This document shows positions 17,001 through 27,061 of a stretch of DNA of 64,000 bases, piece by piece. The notes below the pieces were generated by a model. It was not told where the DNA came from. It made no database searches and saw only the letters and a list, made by a program, of their open reading frames with translations. Origin of the DNA: an uncultured Roseiflexaceae bacterium (GTDB lineage: Bacteria; Chloroflexota; Chloroflexia; Chloroflexales; Roseiflexaceae); assembly GCA_937988885.1 (NCBI GenBank), contig CALKHR010000034.1, positions 1 through 64,000 on the forward strand, written 5' to 3'. How positions within the stretch are numbered: the first letter of the stretch is position 1; each line of letters begins with the position of its first letter. The position numbers and the translations under genes are program-made.

Positions 17001-18102
17001 CGTCGTAGCCAATCAGCACCGTCACGTGCGACGAGTTCGGGAACTCCTCCTCGATGATCGCCGGATAGCCCGCATCGACCAACCGCTTCAATTGGCCGAT
17101 GCTTGCGCGGCAGCGCACCGTATCGAAGCCGACCAAATGGAAAAACTCGCGCATCCGGTAGATCGGCGTGCCGCCGCCGGGGAACTTCACGGCCTGCGCG
17201 ATCTGATCATTGGTCAAATCCAGGCCGCCCTTCCAATACCGCAGCACCAACTCGACCGTACACGGCCCACAGTGATCGCGGCGCTGCACCGTGGTCGGGA
17301 AGGCCGTCAACTGCACGCGGGGAGCCGTGGCGGGCGCCAACTGCCTACGCAGATCGGCCAGCATCGTGCGCCACGGCTCCAGCGACTCCGCCAGCGGGCT
17401 GCGGCGCTCAAGCTCCGCGATACTCGCCTCAAGCAACTCGACATTGCGGGTCGCCAACGCGATCTGCGCCTGCACAAACAGCGCCCCGATCTGCTCGGAA
17501 ATGGCCAGCGCCACATCGATCTGTTGTTGAGCAGCCTCAAACTCACCAAGCAGATACGCAACGTGGGCCAGGCCCCATGCAGCATGCTCGGGATAGGAGG
17601 AGAGCAATCGCTCGTAGGTCGCGCGCGCCTGCAACCGCTGATCGGTCAAAAGCGCCACACGGGCCTGCCCCAGCAACACCCCCAAGTCATCGGGAGCCAG
17701 CGAGATCGCCTGCAACAATGTGGATTCCGCCAGCGCCCAATTCCGCTTGGCGGCCAAACCGCGCGCCACCCAACTCAGCGCCGTAGCGCGCAATTGCTGC
17801 GACGGACTCCGCTCGGCAGCCGCCTCGGCGGTCAAAATCGCCATATCGATCTGCCCCTGGCGCAGCAACAACTTGCATTGACAAAGCTCCGCGAGTACAC
17901 GCGCCTCACCGCTCAGCGCCTCAACCACCGCGAGGAGCCGCTCAGCCGCCTCGGCATCGCGGTCAAGCTCAATCAGCGCATCAACTTGATAGGGTACGAG
18001 CGTTATCGGCAGCTCATCGACGTTGAGGAGGCTAAGCAACGTGGCGGGACGCAGGTGATCGAGCAGGGACCGCAGCTCGTCGGCGGAGGGAAGGTTGCTC
18101 AT
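14065..18102 (-). CDS. Giant TPR protein with embedded C39-family peptidase domain
   Basis: A 1345-residue protein. Residues 1-250 and about 420-1330 are tandem TPR units (for example YQEALEAYHHAVALAPQDAR, YDRALELAERAVALGPFSQS). Between them, residues about 265-410 form a papain-like C39 peptidase: RRDHCGPCTVELVLRYW (catalytic Cys278), SSHVTVLIGYDD (His) and LIFQDPMTHAITRTP (Asp). C39 domains usually process double-glycine leader peptides at ABC exporters. Here there is no transporter domain and no signal peptide, so it is a soluble, probably cytoplasmic, scaffolded protease or peptidase-like binding module. AAGG precedes the ATG. No peptide-precursor or ABC exporter gene is nearby. The target is unknown. 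Confidence 0.8.
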   Translation of the reverse strand: MSNLPSADELRSLLDHLRPATLLSLLNVDELPITLVPYQVDALIELDRDAEAAERLLAVVEALSGEARVLAELCQCKLLLRQGQIDMAILTAEAAAERSPSQQLRATALSWVARGLAAKRNWALAESTLLQAISLAPDDLGVLLGQARVALLTDQRLQARATYERLLSSYPEHAAWGLAHVAYLLGEFEAAQQQIDVALAISEQIGALFVQAQIALATRNVELLEASIAELERRSPLAESLEPWRTMLADLRRQLAPATAPRVQLTAFPTTVQRRDHCGPCTVELVLRYWKGGLDLTNDQIAQAVKFPGGGTPIYRMREFFHLVGFDTVRCRASIGQLKRLVDAGYPAIIEEEFPNSSHVTVLIGYDDADDTLIFQDPMTHAITRTPIAQVNQLRRPSLDSALVAFPAGQEHNRTLALIDLYNDQALLWLDQACLALDDDRLDDASELASRAIRRHPNDQLAWRVRLAAELELWERSRAPQTWPEGSIAALLAGDTCDTAAAAHARCLASLAEARTALPEAAFVHQYVGRVALLDGKYQEALEAYHHAVALAPQDARIHAALAEVYFAQREIGHALEAAQRAGAADPSSAAANCWMARCLAEQGSTHAQHFARCALESAPQWWLAHLAQAEVHIAQSRLDEAIHSLGTAQALAPHNADIQVLNGLLQLQLGTQTNAAAIFEECLAKPHLLTPISQYRARRALCRILFGNQLFELACTHADMLLQEFPNDPWALQFRAAVGAEVAIASDNPALKKRAIKALQQRYAVALEAFDGARWLVSDYLGYLQQLSGLKRALAEAAALRKRFPEHSLGLFHGRLLAQDHQPGAAAKAVLAALHHPEGIDTESEIYEAIGLILDGMGVEAGAAVILNAPEQPIPQTVREQALGLLLADHPEAAELARMLLLRANEITPNDASIVLRLGMLAETTSEQEMLYRRTLMLAPDWSHARQTLAQFLYDNNRFMETLELTSGHAHDSIELNELHARALLRVGRYDESAAAYAQTLAALEEPPPWLFYYKWMAENAAGLHEAAAASAQTAIERYTDDPSWYVQLCVSLTAMGKIKEARQAIKQAQSAGIGALDMLEMSYTIAWNKNDLPETLAIIEQALELNPDNDDQALSIWERRRLRLLIELDRIDDVHQLLAAHALDANELGRAAWVAMEAERWPLTLELAELTLARDPQIFSGLFAHAAALDKLDRNDEAIAAYQALRQTHPAEHNAYEKLGFLLALDGDYDRALELAERAVALGPFSQSAWATRGYVYFLRGEDDKALDDLQAAWDRSNIGQRRSMHVFWWVLSELRGNSKAAKKQRDIAIAEANNNTDRRHIELTSAALSMRHRHRTRPNTQV

Positions 18103-18540
18103 AAACGCGCCTTGTTATAGCGGAAGTGAGTTTTCACTTCATAAATTATTGTCATACCATGCAGCCTGCCACTGCAAGAGTAAGAGGTGTTAAACGTGGG
18201 TTTAAGTGATAATTAAAGCAGAATGCGTTGCAGCGATTGGATCAAAAGAACTGTACCAACTTCTGAAACGGCTGTCAAGGATTATTTCGGTTGTATTTCC
18301 ATTAAGAACGCGGCGCGCTGATATCGGCCAGGATGCCGCTAGCGCAGGCGAGCGCGTTCACGTTTCAACGTGGTTGATTCTGCTGGCGCAAAAGGCGCAA
18401 CCTCGTGGAGTGGCGCCCGTGGTCATGCTCCCGCATAAACTTGCAGCGGACACCACCAACCACACCCGTCCCAGTGCTACGGCAGTGTGGCCTGCTGGTT
18501 GTTGGGCATCCACAGATTACACAGATTTGCTTGTAATGCT
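18103..18540. other. Non-coding stretch at the left edge of the repeat field
   Basis: No gene seen. It contains the TPR gene leader and the dispersed phrase CATCCACAGATTACACAGATT (18508), which recurs inverted near 20212 and at 53252 and 56870. Confidence 0.55.
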
Positions 18541-19900
18541 CAATGAGAAACACCATCATCCTGAATGAAGCGGCGAATCTCATCGAGAACGCAACGAAAA
18601 AGCAGTGTCATCTCGAATGAAATGAGAGATCTCAAAGAACATTTCGATGTAAAACAATGAGATTCCTCATTCTGTGCTGCGCATTCCGTTCGGAATGACA
18701 GCGAAAAACAACGACAAGCACTGTCATCCTGAACGCAAACCCACACGCACAGGCAGCCTGAGACAGAGAGATTCTTCACTTCGTGCTGCGCACTCGTTCA
18801 GAATGACAATTGTTCGTTGTACTCCATGAAACGCACTGTCATCCTGAACGGAGCCGCTAGGGGAGACAAGGTGACAAGGTGACTGGGTGACCTGAGCCAA
18901 AGAAACGCATTGTCATCCTGAACGAGCCGAAGGCGAAGTGAAGGATCTCATCGAAGAACGCAACGAAAAAGCAGTGTCATCTCGAATGAAATGAGAGATC
19001 TCAATGTATATTCAATGCACAACGATGAGATACCTCACTTCGTGCTGCGCATTCCGTTCGGAATGACAATGAAATGCACCGTCATCCTGAACGAAGTGAA
19101 GGATCTCACCGATAAAGCAACGAAAAACATTGTCATCTCGAATGAGCCGTCAGGCGAAATGAGAGATCTCAGCGGAGATGCAATGTGTTGCAATGGAAAG
19201 CGGTGAGGGAACGATGAGATTCCTCACTCCGTGCTGCGCACTCCGTTCGGAATGACAGCGAAAAACAACGACAAGCACTGTCATCCTGAACGCAAACCCA
19301 CACGCACAGGCAGCCTGAGACAGAGAGATTCTTCACTTCGTGCTGCGCACTCGTTCAGAATGACAATTGTTCGTTGTACTCCATGAAACGCACTGTCATC
19401 CTGAGCGAAGCGAAGGATCTCACCGAGAAAGCAACGAAAAACGTTGTCATCTCGAATGAGCCGTCAGGCGAAATGAGAGATCTCAGCGGAGATGCAATGT
19501 GTTGCAATGGAAAGCGGTGAGGGAACGATGAGATTCCTCACTCCGTGCTACGCACTCGTTCGGAATGACAGCGAAAAACAACGACAAGCGCTGTCATCCT
19601 GAACGAAGTGAAGGATCTCACCGAAGAAGCAACGAAACGCACTGTCATCCTGAGCGAGCCGCAGGCGAAGTGAAGGATCTCACCGAGAAAGCAACGAAAA
19701 CCAATGTCATCTCGAATGAGCCGTTAGGCGAAATGAGAGATCTCAGCGGAGATGCAATGTGCTGCAGCGGTGAGGGAACAATGAGATTCCTCACTTCGTG
19801 CTACGCACTCCGTTCGGAATGACAGCGAAAAACGATGACAAAGCGCTATCATCCTGAGCGAAGCGAAGGAACTCACCGAAGAAGCGATGAAAACAATGAA
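18541..19900. repeat. Dense dispersed-repeat field, about twenty units
   Basis: Two related 25-40 base units alternate. Type A is GTCATCCTGAACGAAGTGAAGGATCTC (variants GAGCGAAGCG, GCCGAAGGCGAAGTG). Type B is GTCATCTCGAATGAAATGAGAGATCTC (often with a GCCGTCAGGCG insert). Both also occur inverted as GAGATTCTTCACTTCGTGCTGCGCACTCGTTCAGAATGACA, so inverted pairs can fold. Blocks are themselves duplicated: about 190 bases at 18658-18847 recur almost exactly at 19213-19400, and 19131-19240 recurs at 19443-19560. Short open frames inside have no protein-like features. The same units occur at 53277-53770 and 56700-56750. Confidence 0.9.
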
Positions 19901-20294
19901 TGACATTGATTTTGACCTGTCAGGTGCGTTTTAAGTCTGCTAATACTCTAAAATTTGTATAAAAGCACCTGAAAGGTCGGTAAAGAATGGCAATGTGCGG
20001 CATTGTATTTCGCTGTGAGTGGACAGCGAGATTCTTCATTCCGCTGCGCTCCATTCAGAATGACGATGGCGTTCATTGATTGCCATCACGTCGCTCCTAC
20101 AAAACCTCATCTGTGTCATCTGCGTAATCTGTGGATGATCGATCTATCGGCATTTCAGAATGACGATGGCGTTCATTGCTCGCCCCTCACGTCACTTCTA
20201 CAAACTTTAATCTGCGTAATCTGTGTAATCTGTGGATGTCCCCCTCAGCCGATATGGTATGATGCCACGCGGTGATCCTAGCGAAGGAGCCGAC
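19901..20294. repeat. Degenerate tail of the repeat field
   Basis: Scattered fragments: AGATTCTTCATTCCGCTGCG at 20030, a direct duplication of CAGAATGACGATGGCGTTCATTG (20055 and 20156), and AATCTGTGTAATCTGTGGATG at 20217-20237. No gene until the GTG at 20295. Confidence 0.6.
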
Positions 20295-20959
20295 GTGGCC
20301 GACTCAATTAACTACGAACTGCTCGAAACACTGCTGCTCGACCGGGGCCGCTTCACGTTGCGCGAACGACACTTGGAGCGGCTGCTCGCCTCAGCGCGCG
20401 CACTCGGCTTTGCAGCGACTGCCAGCGCCATCGATGCGGCGCTCGATGCGCTTGCGGCGCAACTGCCCAGCGGGCGTTGGCGCGTGCGGCTCTGCGTGGC
20501 CCGCGATGGCAGTGTGCGACTCGAACACTACCCACTCGCGCCCGCGCCGATCACACCGCAGCCGATCGCCCTGGCAACTCAGCCGATCGACCGCCACGAC
20601 CCGTTTTTGGCGCATAAAACCACCTATCGCGCCGTCTACGACGCGCACCGCGCCCAGTTCCCAAACGCCTTCGACGTACTGCTCTGGAACCAGGACGGCG
20701 AACTGACCGAATTCACCATCGGCAACTTGGTGGTGGAACTCGACGGTCAACGCCTCACCCCGGCGCTCTCGTGTGGGTTGCTGCCCGGCACGCTGCGGGC
20801 CGAACTGCTGGTACAGGGCGCGATCCACGAGGCTGTGCTGGATAGGGAGGCGCTGGCGCGCGCATCACGCCTCTGGCTGATCAACAGCGTGCGCGGCTGG
20901 TGCGAGGTCGTCTGGCAGCCGCCAACACACAACAGGAGCGCAACCGCAGCATCAGGCTC

Positions 20960-20963
<4 letters not shown>
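20295..20963 (+). CDS. pabC: Aminodeoxychorismate lyase (class IV PLP enzyme)
   Basis: A 222-residue class IV aminotransferase-fold enzyme. PabC releases p-aminobenzoate and pyruvate from 4-amino-4-deoxychorismate for folate synthesis. Family marks are RERHLERLLASARALGF near the N-terminus, FLAHKTTYRAVYD with the PLP Lys, LLWNQDGELTEFTIGNLVVE and ALSCGLLPGTLRAELL. The best start is GTG 20295, with AAGGAG five bases upstream. Its TGA overlaps the ATG of pabAB by four bases (ATGA), so the two are translationally coupled and supply consecutive pathway steps. Confidence 0.88.
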
Positions 20964-23098
<2,135 letters not shown>

Positions 23099-23148
23099 GC
23101 TGTGGTACACTGCACCATCACGCGAACCACAGTGTGCCGAGGGTATCG

Positions 23149-24276
23149 ATGAACTATTTTGCACGGGTCACAGCTGGCCTAGAGCAAGTGGCATGGCGCG
23201 AGATCGCCCAACTGAGCGGCGCAACGCTGCGGGGCTACGGGCATCGCCGCATCGACTTCTCCTACACAGGGTCGCCCGAGCGCTTGTTGGCGCTGCGCAG
23301 CGTCGACGATGTGTACGTGTTGGTCGGTCGGCTCACTGGCCTTGACCACACGCGCGCGAGCCTGGCCACCATCAGCACGCTGATCGGGCGACTGGATATG
23401 GGGCCAGCGCTGCGCAGCATCGCTCAGGTGCGCGAACTGCCCCGCCGCCCCCGCTACAGCGTCACCTCGAGCCATCTGGGCAAACGCAACTACTCGCGCT
23501 ATGACATCGAGCACGCCATCGAGCAGGGCTTGCGTGAGCCGTGGGTGTTCGTGCCGAACCGCCCCAGTGAGACGGCGCAGATCGGCCAACCCGCGCAGGA
23601 CCTCGATCTGCGCGTGCTGTTGGAGGACGATTGGGCACTGGTGGGCCTGCGGCTCGGCACCACACCCCTGCACCGTCGGCCCTACAAAGTCGCCAGCCAG
23701 CCCGGATCGCTCAAAGCGCCCGTGGCCTACTGCTTGGCGCTGCTGGCCGACCTGCAGCCCGACGACATTGTACTCGACCCGATGTGCGGCGCGGGCACCA
23801 TCCTGATCGAAGCGCGCACCTGGCTGCGGAATGGCCGCTTGGTGGGTGGCGACCTGCAACCGAGCGCGTTGGCCTTCGCCGCCGAGAATATGCGCGCCGT
23901 CGGCCTCGCCGTGCAGACAGTTGAGGAATCGGCGGTGGCGGAGGCGTTGCACACTGCGCCGTCCAGCTCGGCGCTGCTGTATCAGGGCGATGCGCGGGGC
24001 TTACGCCTGCCCGAATCCAGCGTCCAGGCCGTGATCACCAATCTGCCGTGGGATCTGCAGGTGGCGGCGGGCGATAATGTCGCGGCGTTCTATCAGGCGG
24101 CGCTGCGCTCGATCGCGCTGGTGTTGGCTCCGGGAGGCAGGGCGGTGCTGCTCAGCACGCAAATGGAACAGATGCAGGCAGCTCTGGCCCGTCGGCCCGA
24201 ACTGCGCCAAAACGATAGCTTCACCATCAGCCTGTTTGGTCAGCATCCCGCTGTGGTGCGTTTGCAGCGGGAGTGA
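23149..24276 (+). CDS. THUMP-domain RNA methyltransferase
   Basis: A protein of about 375 residues resembling the Trm14/RlmL-type N2-guanine RNA methyltransferases. The N-terminal ferredoxin-like and THUMP region (MNYFARVTAGLEQVAWREI through about residue 160) precedes a Rossmann domain with SLKAPVAYCLALLADLQPDD, motif I DPMCGAGTILIEARTWL, and the catalytic NLPWDLQ, an N-[PL]-P-[YW] motif typical of exocyclic amine methylation. The target could be tRNA or 23S rRNA guanine; sequence alone does not decide. ATG 23149 has GAGGG upstream. It is on the same strand just after pabAB, about 50 bases away. Confidence 0.85.
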   Translation: MNYFARVTAGLEQVAWREIAQLSGATLRGYGHRRIDFSYTGSPERLLALRSVDDVYVLVGRLTGLDHTRASLATISTLIGRLDMGPALRSIAQVRELPRRPRYSVTSSHLGKRNYSRYDIEHAIEQGLREPWVFVPNRPSETAQIGQPAQDLDLRVLLEDDWALVGLRLGTTPLHRRPYKVASQPGSLKAPVAYCLALLADLQPDDIVLDPMCGAGTILIEARTWLRNGRLVGGDLQPSALAFAAENMRAVGLAVQTVEESAVAEALHTAPSSSALLYQGDARGLRLPESSVQAVITNLPWDLQVAAGDNVAAFYQAALRSIALVLAPGGRAVLLSTQMEQMQAALARRPELRQNDSFTISLFGQHPAVVRLQRE

Positions 24277-24286
24277 GAGGTGCGCG

Positions 24287-25381
24287 ATGAGCGAGTGTCA
24301 ACTGTACGAGTTTGTAGCGCTTGAGCAGTCACTCGATGCCAAAGCGCTGAAGTATGTGCGGGATCTATCGAGCCGCGCCCATGTCACCGCCACTCATGCA
24401 CTATTCACCTATTCCTATGGCAATTTCCCTGCGGACCCATTAAACGTGTTAGCCAAGCACTACGACATGTTGCTGTACATGGCCAACTGGGGCACGCGAC
24501 AATTAGCATTTCGCTTTTCCAAGGGCACACTCGATGCCAAAGCGCTAGCGCCATACTACAACGGCACCGACGAAATCGAGATCAAGACCGTCGGCCAGTA
24601 CGAGATTCTTGACATAACGATTCGTGATAATGAAGGTGGCGGTGAGTGGCTCTCCGACGAAGGGCAGATAGCGCCACTGATTGCCTTGCGCGGCGATTTG
24701 ATGCGGGGCGATTTGCGGCTGTTGTATTTAGCCTGGCTCGCTGCTGCGATAGAGGAAGATCAACTTGAGCCGCCGGTGCCAGCGGGTCTCAACGAACTCA
24801 GCGCCCCGCTGCGTGCGTTCATCGAGTTCATCGGGATCGACCAAGATCTCGTTGTGGCGGCAGCCCGCGCAAGCGCTCCGCTCAAGGCCACCAAAGAGCC
24901 GATCGAGGAATGGCTGCGACTGCTCCCCGCCACCGAGCGCGACGCGTTTCTGTTGCGTGCGGCGCAGGGCGAACTGATCAACGGCCCGCTGCTGCGGCGG
25001 CTGCGTGAGCTTGGTGGAGCTACCTGGCCGGATATCTCCACAGATTCACGGCGCAGCTTAGGGGAGATCATCGAACGCGCTGAGGAAGTTCAGCGGCTGC
25101 GCAAACAGCGTGAGCGCGCCGAGGCCGAAAAGGCGCGCCTTGCGAAACTTGCGAAGCTTGCCAAGCGCGAGGCAATGACGTGGGGCGAGGTCGCGGGGTA
25201 TTTGACGACGCGCAAGGCGTATGGCTACGACAAAGCCGTGGAGCTATTAGGCGAGTTGCATGAGCTGGCTGTGCACGAGAAGCGAGTGGATGCGTTCAAC
25301 AAGCGCTTGCAGGAAGTGCTTGAGCCATACGCCAAATCGAAAGCCCTGCAGGAACGCCTGAAGCGGAGGGGGTTGTTGTAG
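24287..25381 (+). CDS. Conserved protein of unknown function with basic coiled-coil C-terminus
   Basis: A 364-residue protein. The N-terminal 130 residues (CQLYEFVALEQSLDAKALKY, LSSRAHVTATHALFTYSYGN, LLYMANWGTRQLAFRF) look like a widespread unnamed family I recall as often next to SWIM zinc-finger genes; no such neighbour is here. A Lys/Arg/Glu-rich coiled coil (about residues 265-300, QRLRKQRERAEAEKARLAKL) precedes a C-terminal helical segment ending in LKRRGLL. The ATG 24287 is 10 bases after the methyltransferase stop, so the two probably share a transcript. No enzymatic motif recognised. Confidence 0.6.
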   Translation: MSECQLYEFVALEQSLDAKALKYVRDLSSRAHVTATHALFTYSYGNFPADPLNVLAKHYDMLLYMANWGTRQLAFRFSKGTLDAKALAPYYNGTDEIEIKTVGQYEILDITIRDNEGGGEWLSDEGQIAPLIALRGDLMRGDLRLLYLAWLAAAIEEDQLEPPVPAGLNELSAPLRAFIEFIGIDQDLVVAAARASAPLKATKEPIEEWLRLLPATERDAFLLRAAQGELINGPLLRRLRELGGATWPDISTDSRRSLGEIIERAEEVQRLRKQRERAEAEKARLAKLAKLAKREAMTWGEVAGYLTTRKAYGYDKAVELLGELHELAVHEKRVDAFNKRLQEVLEPYAKSKALQERLKRRGLL

Positions 25382-25393
25382 CGTCTTTATAGG

Positions 25394-25439
25394 AGGAAGA
25401 TTTGCTTGTTCGATTTCGATGGAATGAGCATATCTTCCT
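25394..25439 (+). terminator. Hairpin after the THUMP methyltransferase-unknown pair
   Basis: AGGAAGATTTGCT (25394-25406) pairs with AGCATATCTTCCT (25427-25439) with one mismatch. It begins 13 bases after the stop codon. No distinct T-run. Confidence 0.5.
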
Positions 25440-25780
25440 GATCGAACATATTTGCGAGCAATTCGACCCTTTTGTATAATGCGCGCGGTCATTTCTGCGC
25501 TATGCCATCACGACTCCTCAAATCTCTATGCATCGTCGCACTTCCTCAAATGACAGTAGCGTTTTGACTGTAACGTTCAAAACGTGTCATCGTCGCTATA
25601 ATCAGTGCTGAGTACTGGTGGAAGAACTACAGTGTAGTAGCGCATTGTTGTGCGCTGGTATCACCTGTGCAACATCGTGCGGTTTGAAAGAAAGAGAGGA
25701 CAATTCGTCTCAAACTTGTTGGGAACGGTTGCCTAGGATGTTGAGTTCAAGTGTGCTGCTAATAGATAAGGAGGTTGTTT
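25440..25780. other. Leader region of the VUT transporter gene
   Basis: No gene. Composition turns AT-rich here, marking the left edge of the island. I looked for a preQ1 riboswitch, expected for this transporter class, and could not recognise one. An optimal AAGGAGGT site ends 5 bases before the ATG at 25781. Confidence 0.5.
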
Positions 25781-26308
25781 ATGGCGACTAAGGCAAAGTT
25801 GGGGATCATTGCATTGATCAGCTATATCCTCACCATTTTTGCTGCCAATGTTGCAATTTCCTTGATAGGTGTTGTTCCTGTAGGTTTTGGCCTCATGGCC
25901 CCTGCTGGCGTTTATTTTGCTGGCCTCGCTTTTTCGCTGCGTGATGCTATTCAGGAGACGCTTGGGCGCCGTTGGGTTGTTGCCGCAATTTTGATCGGTG
26001 CGCTGGTTTCAGCGTTCCTTAGTGCACAACTCGCGCTTGCTAGTGGTATCGCATTTCTTCTAAGTGAGCTAGCTGATTTTGCTGTCTATACCCCACTTCG
26101 ACAACGCTCTTGGTTTGCCGCTGTTGCTGTAAGCAACACTGTTGGTGCAGTAGTTGATAGTGCGTTATTCTTATGGTTAGCCTTTGGATCGCTAGAATTT
26201 TTGCTCGGCCAGATCACAGGTAAGCTTTGGATGACGCTCCTTGCAGTGGTGCTCATTACAGTGTGGCGGCGTTGGCAACTCAAATTCACCGCCTTCTCTC
26301 ATAAGTAG
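25781..26308 (+). CDS. VUT/DUF165 family transporter (YhhQ-like, 7-deazaguanine precursor uptake)
   Basis: A polytopic membrane protein of about 175 residues with roughly five or six hydrophobic segments (LISYILTIFAANVAISLIGV through LWMTLLAVVLITVW). The family signature FSLRDAIQETLGRRWVVAA lies near residue 50, and SELADFAVYTPLR and SNTVGAVVDSALFLWLAFGS follow; these are the conserved blocks of the COG1738/DUF165 family. E. coli YhhQ imports preQ0/preQ1 or queuine. Short members of this group are annotated as VUT family. The ATG 25781 has a perfect AAGGAGGT; an in-frame TTG at 25775 is inside that site. It heads the gene set with DUF366 and the transglycosylase-fold proteins, which supports a 7-deazaguanine substrate. 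Confidence 0.85.
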   Translation: MATKAKLGIIALISYILTIFAANVAISLIGVVPVGFGLMAPAGVYFAGLAFSLRDAIQETLGRRWVVAAILIGALVSAFLSAQLALASGIAFLLSELADFAVYTPLRQRSWFAAVAVSNTVGAVVDSALFLWLAFGSLEFLLGQITGKLWMTLLAVVLITVWRRWQLKFTAFSHK

Positions 26309-26353
26309 GTATTCGGTGAACTGCGAGACAACCATCTCGTTCAACAAATGTGA

Positions 26354-26941
26354 ATGGAAAAGGCAATGAGGATTCTCAACGTATCGGATCGCCAGATAAC
26401 GTATGATGGCCGACAACTCGCGCCTCATTGGCTCTATCGTACGTTTAATCTATGCGGGGATGCTGCAGTGACTTTTATCGGGCCATGCAAAGTTGATCTC
26501 AGCGAAATGGTCGATATTGAGGATGTAAAAAATGCAGCGCCAATCTACAGTCCAATGATGCTTCATGTCATTGCTGAATTTTTTGGTAGTGACTTGCATC
26601 AAACAGTGTATCGTCAGCGATTACTAATCGTGACTGCTAAGGAGTGGTTAGAGACCAAAACTGAGCGATCGGTGATCCGTAAGGGCGATGATCTCTACTT
26701 ATCCCGTGCCGATGGAACCTTGGGTAAACTCTCAGTTTCAATCGCCACAGCAAGTATCACCTCAACTCTCATCCACACAGGTTTCAATATTCAGACCGAT
26801 GGTACACCAGTGCCAACGGTCGGTCTCGCTGAACTTGGTATCGATCCGACTGAATTTGGCCAGGAATTGCTTCTGCGCTATGCAGAGGAAATTGAGGATA
26901 TTTGGCTCGCCCGTTGTAAAGTGCGTGGGGTCAGCGAGTAA
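26354..26941 (+). CDS. DUF366 family protein
   Basis: A protein of about 195 residues whose conserved blocks match DUF366, found in archaea and some bacteria: PHWLYRTFNLCGDAAVTFIG, GPCKVDLSEMVDIEDV, MMLHVIAEFFGSDLHQTVYR, RKGDDLYLSR, KLSVSIATASITSTLIHTGF and NIQTDGTPVPTVGLAELGID. The family has no established activity that I can name. Highly conserved charged residues in FIGPCKVDL and RKGDDLY suggest an enzyme. Alternative start at ATG 26366. It lies 45 bases after the transporter, on the same strand, and is likely co-transcribed. The neighbourhood suggests a role with imported deazapurine, by inference only. Confidence 0.8.
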   Translation: MEKAMRILNVSDRQITYDGRQLAPHWLYRTFNLCGDAAVTFIGPCKVDLSEMVDIEDVKNAAPIYSPMMLHVIAEFFGSDLHQTVYRQRLLIVTAKEWLETKTERSVIRKGDDLYLSRADGTLGKLSVSIATASITSTLIHTGFNIQTDGTPVPTVGLAELGIDPTEFGQELLLRYAEEIEDIWLARCKVRGVSE

Positions 26942-27061
26942 ATACCCTCTCTTCCTAGGAGCGTAATGAGTGCTGTATTTTCATACGTTTCTGGTATGAT
27001 ACGCGGCTGGCACAGAATCTTAGGGTGCTAATGGGATGGTTGCATCATTCATGAGAAACGT

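Noticed and set aside
15430..18120. Long plus-strand open frames opposite the TPR-C39 gene
   Set aside because: Composition-driven antisense frames; the minus-strand frame has TPR and C39 motifs and a ribosome site.
18541..19900. CRISPR-like array
   Set aside because: Repeats vary in length and orientation, spacing is irregular, and there are no unique spacers or cas genes.
25440..25780. preQ1 riboswitch upstream of the VUT transporter
   Set aside because: Looked for the preQ1-I pseudoknot pattern and the longer preQ1-II pattern. The leader has a good ribosome site but no P1 stem with the conserved A-rich tail, so none is called. An Infernal scan with the preQ1 models would be decisive.
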